Source: Verrucomicrobiota bacterium
GTDB taxonomy: Bacteria > Verrucomicrobiota > Verrucomicrobiia > Limisphaerales > AV2
DNA length: 7,341 bases
NCBI GenBank assembly: GCA_003219345.1
Contig: QHOP01000392.1
Span: 1-7,341, forward strand
Direction of reading: 5' to 3'
The translations under genes and the position numbers were made by a program. The notes under the pieces are model-generated. The model searched no databases. It was not told the DNA's origin and was given only the letters and a program-made list of their open reading frames with translations. Positions within the stretch are counted from its first letter, which is position 1. Each line of letters opens with the position of its first letter. Below are positions 5,199 to 7,341 of this stretch, piece by piece.

Positions 5199-5936
5199 CT
5201 ACCTCTCCATGCCGGCTGGCTGCATCCCGCGCTGGCCTGCCTGCGCTGCCTCTGGGCCGTTTCCAGTCTTCAGAAGTTCCAGTTTGGTTTCATGACCGTC
5301 TCTCTGGACACTTTGGGCTTTGTCATAACTCTCGATGAGCAGCCTGTAGTGGGGCACAATGTGGTCCACCATGATCGCCGCGAACTCCATCGCGTCGGCG
5401 CGATTCCAAGTGCTCATGATTTCTGCCAGGACAGCGTATGTGTCGATTGGCATCGCACCAGCCTGCACGCAGCGGGCGAGCGTGATCTCGGTCGCCATCT
5501 TCGACCAATTCCCGGAAGCGTCGATGACGTTGAACACCTTGTAGCCAGCGGCCAGCGCGCTGAGAGTTGGAAACGCCATGCAAACACTCGTCAGAGTGCC
5601 GGCGATGAGAAGGGTCTTGCGCCCGGTTTTCTGAATTGCCTCGACCCACTTCGGATTGTCCCACGCATTGATCTGCCCAGTGCGCGCGATATAAACCGCA
5701 TTGGGATTGTATTTGTGGATCTCCGGGATCAACGGGCCGTTCGGGCCGTCGGGAACTGACGCAGTGGTAAAGGTCGGAATCTTTCCGAGATGCGCAACCT
5801 TCGCGAGCGCGCTCACATTATTGCGCAGCGTCAGCATGTCCATGTCCGCCACAAGCTGAAACAACCCACTCTGGTGATCGATCAGCAGCAGGACGGCGTC
5901 GTCCGGGTCGATCATGGTCTTGATTGTTTTACTCAT
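5199..5936 (-). CDS. Isochorismatase family cysteine hydrolase, YcaC-like
   Basis: The product is 245 residues. Residues 12-205 match the YcaC-type branch of the isochorismatase-like hydrolases: AVLLLIDHQSGLF with catalytic Asp20, PNGPLIPE (65-72), the RTGQINAWDNPKW segment (85-97) where the basic catalytic residue lies, and TSVCMAFPTLSALAAGYKVF with the nucleophile Cys119, then IDASG. The known reaction type is hydrolysis of an amide or related bond through the cysteine, but YcaC relatives have no settled substrate. Family members usually stop shortly after the 'SYDK' segment (about residue 206). Here some 37 residues of Q-, G- and K-rich sequence follow, which may be read-through. The start is well supported: AAAGGA lies 7 bases before the ATG. 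It is the first gene of the leftward redox cluster, with about 470 gene-free bases upstream. Confidence 0.92.
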   Translation of the reverse strand: MSKTIKTMIDPDDAVLLLIDHQSGLFQLVADMDMLTLRNNVSALAKVAHLGKIPTFTTASVPDGPNGPLIPEIHKYNPNAVYIARTGQINAWDNPKWVEAIQKTGRKTLLIAGTLTSVCMAFPTLSALAAGYKVFNVIDASGNWSKMATEITLARCVQAGAMPIDTYAVLAEIMSTWNRADAMEFAAIMVDHIVPHYRLLIESYDKAQSVQRDGHETKLELLKTGNGPEAAQAGQRGMQPAGMER

Positions 5937-5943
5937 ATGCTTT

Positions 5944-5949
5944 TCCTTT
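5944..5949 (-). promoter_or_regulatory. Shine-Dalgarno sequence of the isochorismatase-family gene
   Basis: Read on the - strand, AAAGGA lies 7 bases before the ATG at 5936. It is the clearest ribosome-binding site among the leftward genes. It supports the start chosen for this gene and its place at the head of the cluster. Confidence 0.75.
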
Positions 5950-6405
5950 CGGTTTTGTTTTGGTTTGTTTGTCTTCCGTCACCGGCGGTTGTCAGCGCGC
6001 TATTGCGTTGGCCTCGTCGGCAAAGCAAATAAAGGATTACGCAATTCATCGTTTCCTGCGGGCATGGAGGCATCATCACGATGCTCCTGAGCCGGGGTAT
6101 CGGCAATACTGAAACGAGAAAGTTATTCACCGATGCTTTCTTCCGTGGCCGATTTTGGCCACCGAAACCAACCAGTGCCTCAGCGAGCCACTTCGGTATT
6201 GTGTCTATGGTTGGACATCAAATTGGTCGTCCCGTGTGAATGCACACGTGACGCGCGGACCAGAGCGAATGCAGCGGCAGGACGAGGGGTGGCAGGGAGC
6301 CTGCGCGGAAATTCGGTCTGGTCGGCGCGTCCGGGGCCGTGACACGAGAACGCCGAACGATTAGTGAAGGCGTTTTGGTGTCGCGGAGGGAAGAATGGAA
6401 GCAAA
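5950..6405. other. Gene-free region between the membrane-protein gene and the redox cluster
   Basis: No frame of these 456 bases gives a protein I recognise. The longest open stretches (65-75 codons) lack family motifs and ribosome-binding sites. Bases 5951-5971, just upstream of the isochorismatase-family gene, are T/G-rich (A/C-rich in its leader). A small hairpin gtggcc-gatttt-ggccac lies at 6145-6162, another (cgtgtg-aatg-cacacg) at 6233-6248, and a larger inverted repeat at 6250-6331. The promoter of the leftward cluster should lie here, but I could not pick a convincing -35/-10 pair. Confidence 0.5.
6250..6331. repeat. 21-bp imperfect inverted repeat with inner hairpin
   Basis: The arm at 6250-6270 matches the reverse complement of 6311-6331 at 19 of 21 positions, with 40 bases between. 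Inside, gcagg-gag-cctgc (6292-6304) forms a second perfect 5-bp stem. The nested arrangement could be a structured RNA, a small palindromic mobile repeat, or the remains of an insertion sequence. No transposase fragment is visible between the arms. Confidence 0.65.
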
Positions 6406-6942
6406 TTATTTTGCGCCGGTTTTCGCTTTTTGCGACAGCTTTTCGATTTGCTCCTGAATCTCCTGAATCATTTCCTCTGTCGAAGTGCTGGAGAAGAAAA
6501 TCATGCCGTTGTCGTGTCCGTCGGCATGACGCATTTCTGCGGCGTCAGCGTTTTCGATCACTAAAGCAAAGCTGCGTGGATTCATTACACCATTATTTTG
6601 CGTCCGCGTGACCTTCACCGGCACCTGGGCGATGGCCAATTGCCGAAAGGCTTCCTGATTGTAATTCATCAGCCGTTCAACACTGGCGATTTTTTCAGCA
6701 CTTTTTCGTTCGGCGTAGTTGTCGAACATCTTGTATATGCCCAGCGTTGCCAGGAGGAAAAGCGTGAAGGTGAATAGAAAAGTACCGGCCCATGCGGTTT
6801 TCCATATATGCTTCATCCAGAGCGTGTGCGCTTCGGTGGACGCTTTTTGGATTTCCTTCAAAGTCGGAAGCACGCGCTCGCCTAATTCCTGTGAATTCTT
6901 GATGAAGGGCGCAATGATCTCGTCACGAATACCCTTATCCAA
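6406..6942 (-). CDS. Uncharacterised single-pass membrane protein with C-terminal coiled coil
   Basis: The product is 178 residues from a TTG at 6942, the only standard start in frame after the TAG at 7006-7008. I do not recognise a family. A hydrophilic N-terminal helix region (1-45, rich in E and K) precedes one clear membrane segment at about 48-70 (TAWAGTFLFTFTLFLLATLG). A helical stretch (75-105) follows, then a mixed region with VMNPRSFALVIENAD (119-133) and 'MRHADGHDNGMIFF' (137-150), and finally a Glu/Gln/Ile-rich probable coiled coil (155-174). There is no signal peptide. The start is doubtful: a better ATG with upstream ggaaagc lies at 6962 but in another frame, and one inserted base there would add an M-D-A-I-H-A-Q leader and give about 185 residues. 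The gene follows the prepilin-like gene by 78 bases in the same direction, but a shared role is not shown. Confidence 0.75.
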   Translation of the reverse strand: MDKGIRDEIIAPFIKNSQELGERVLPTLKEIQKASTEAHTLWMKHIWKTAWAGTFLFTFTLFLLATLGIYKMFDNYAERKSAEKIASVERLMNYNQEAFRQLAIAQVPVKVTRTQNNGVMNPRSFALVIENADAAEMRHADGHDNGMIFFSSTSTEEMIQEIQEQIEKLSQKAKTGAK

Positions 6943-7020
6943 TTGCGCGTGGATTGCATCATGCTTTCCACTCTCCCTCTCGGGAAACGCAGTGCCACAT
7001 ATTAACTACACCAAATAACT

Positions 7021-7341
7021 TCATTGCCCGTCCCAATTGTAATCGTATCCGGGAGGAGGCTCATAATTGCGTGGCTGCGAGCCGGCAACACCGTCCCAAT
7101 AAATCTTAACAAAGCCCGCATGCCCATCGACAAAACTCAGTACGTTTTTTGCGTCGGGATGGTCTTGATTTATGAACGGGTGCCACGAACCCCCAAAGAA
7201 CGCCGGCCACTCTCCTGCCAACACTGCCCTAGCCGGACTCTGAATGGCGCCCAACTTTTGACCCGTTATGCGAGTCAAGTCGCCTGAATCCGTTTCGTAA
7301 CCATTGAACGTGTAGCTCGTGAACGCATGCACGACTTGTGT
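7021..7341 (-). CDS. Prepilin-like / DUF1559 'H-X9-DG' domain protein, C-terminal part
   Basis: Only the last 106 codons are in the window. The frame stays open to the right edge, so the N-terminus (in this family a prepilin cleavage and methylation segment followed by a transmembrane helix) lies outside. The segment SPARAVLAGEWPAFFGG and the block HPDAKNVLSFVDGHAGFVKI are the hallmark of the H-X9-DG C-terminal domain. The His-to-DG spacing is ten residues here by my count rather than nine. The ending YEPPPGYDYNWDGQ is a common terminus in Verrucomicrobiota. These pseudopilin-like proteins occur in very many copies per genome and are thought to be processed by type II secretion or pilus machinery and act outside the inner membrane. 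Their individual functions are unknown. A GTG inside the frame at 7332 is not the real start. Confidence 0.88.
   Translation of the reverse strand, partial: TQVVHAFTSYTFNGYETDSGDLTRITGQKLGAIQSPARAVLAGEWPAFFGGSWHPFINQDHPDAKNVLSFVDGHAGFVKIYWDGVAGSQPRNYEPPPGYDYNWDGQ

Noticed and set aside
5094..5759. Rightward open frame of 221 codons
   Set aside because: It is antisense to the isochorismatase-family gene, whose catalytic motifs and Shine-Dalgarno sequence support the - strand.
6133..6404. Three overlapping small open frames (69-74 codons) in the gene-free region
   Set aside because: No ribosome-binding sites, no recognisable motifs and arginine-rich translations typical of GC-rich noncoding DNA. 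The stretch is better explained by the inverted repeat.
1..7341. A complete, previously undescribed multi-gene system
   Set aside because: The genes belong to known enzyme families or are isolated, and the only mobile-element traces are remnants. Nothing here amounts to a coherent novel system from sequence alone.

Overview
The window looks like a piece of a soil or freshwater Verrucomicrobiota chromosome (Pedosphaera-like). The best lineage marker is the C-terminal end of a prepilin-like 'H-X9-DG' protein at the right edge. Such proteins are abundant in Verrucomicrobiota, Planctomycetota and Lentisphaerota, and the ending rich in P, G, Y and W is typical of the first. The DUF2934 protein, the type of HNH protein and a 'cacgaatgaa' tandem repeat fit the same picture. 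This assignment comes from memory of protein families, not from a search.

Layout. (1) 1-807: a short gene-free leader with a GC-rich hairpin and a plausible sigma70-like promoter, then a rightward HNH endonuclease-family gene. (2) 848-2184: two leftward genes, an orphan RelE/ParE-like toxin homologue and a metallophosphoesterase, separated by a short tandem repeat. (3) 2185-2802: about 620 bases without an intact gene. It holds a strong hairpin, the last 55 codons of a tyrosine recombinase (5' part lost), a perfect 16-bp inverted repeat, a perfect 32-bp palindrome built from the same half-site, and GC-rich low-complexity DNA. This is probably a decayed recombinase-type mobile element. (4) 2803-5936: a leftward cluster of isochorismatase-family hydrolase, VOC/glyoxalase-like dioxygenase, DUF2934 mini-protein, NAD(P)H-dependent FMN reductase and pirin. 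The pirin gene is split by a frameshift with an estimated 19 bases missing. (5) 5937-6405: about 470 bases without a convincing gene but with a notable 21-bp imperfect inverted repeat. (6) 6406-7341: a leftward single-pass membrane protein of unknown function and the 3' end of the prepilin-like gene.

How the genes may work together. The leftward block from 5936 to 2803 reads like a small redox or detoxification operon for aromatic or electrophilic compounds: hydrolase, ring-cleavage or glyoxalase-fold metalloenzyme, flavin reductase and cupin-fold pirin. Only the first gene has a clear Shine-Dalgarno sequence. The DUF2934 and FMN reductase genes are close enough for translational coupling. 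The substrate cannot be read from the sequence.

I do not see a complete novel defence or mobile system. The most interesting items are the broken pirin gene, the recombinase remnant with its four related half-sites, the structured gene-free region at 6250-6331, and a probable one-base slip at the start of the membrane-protein gene.
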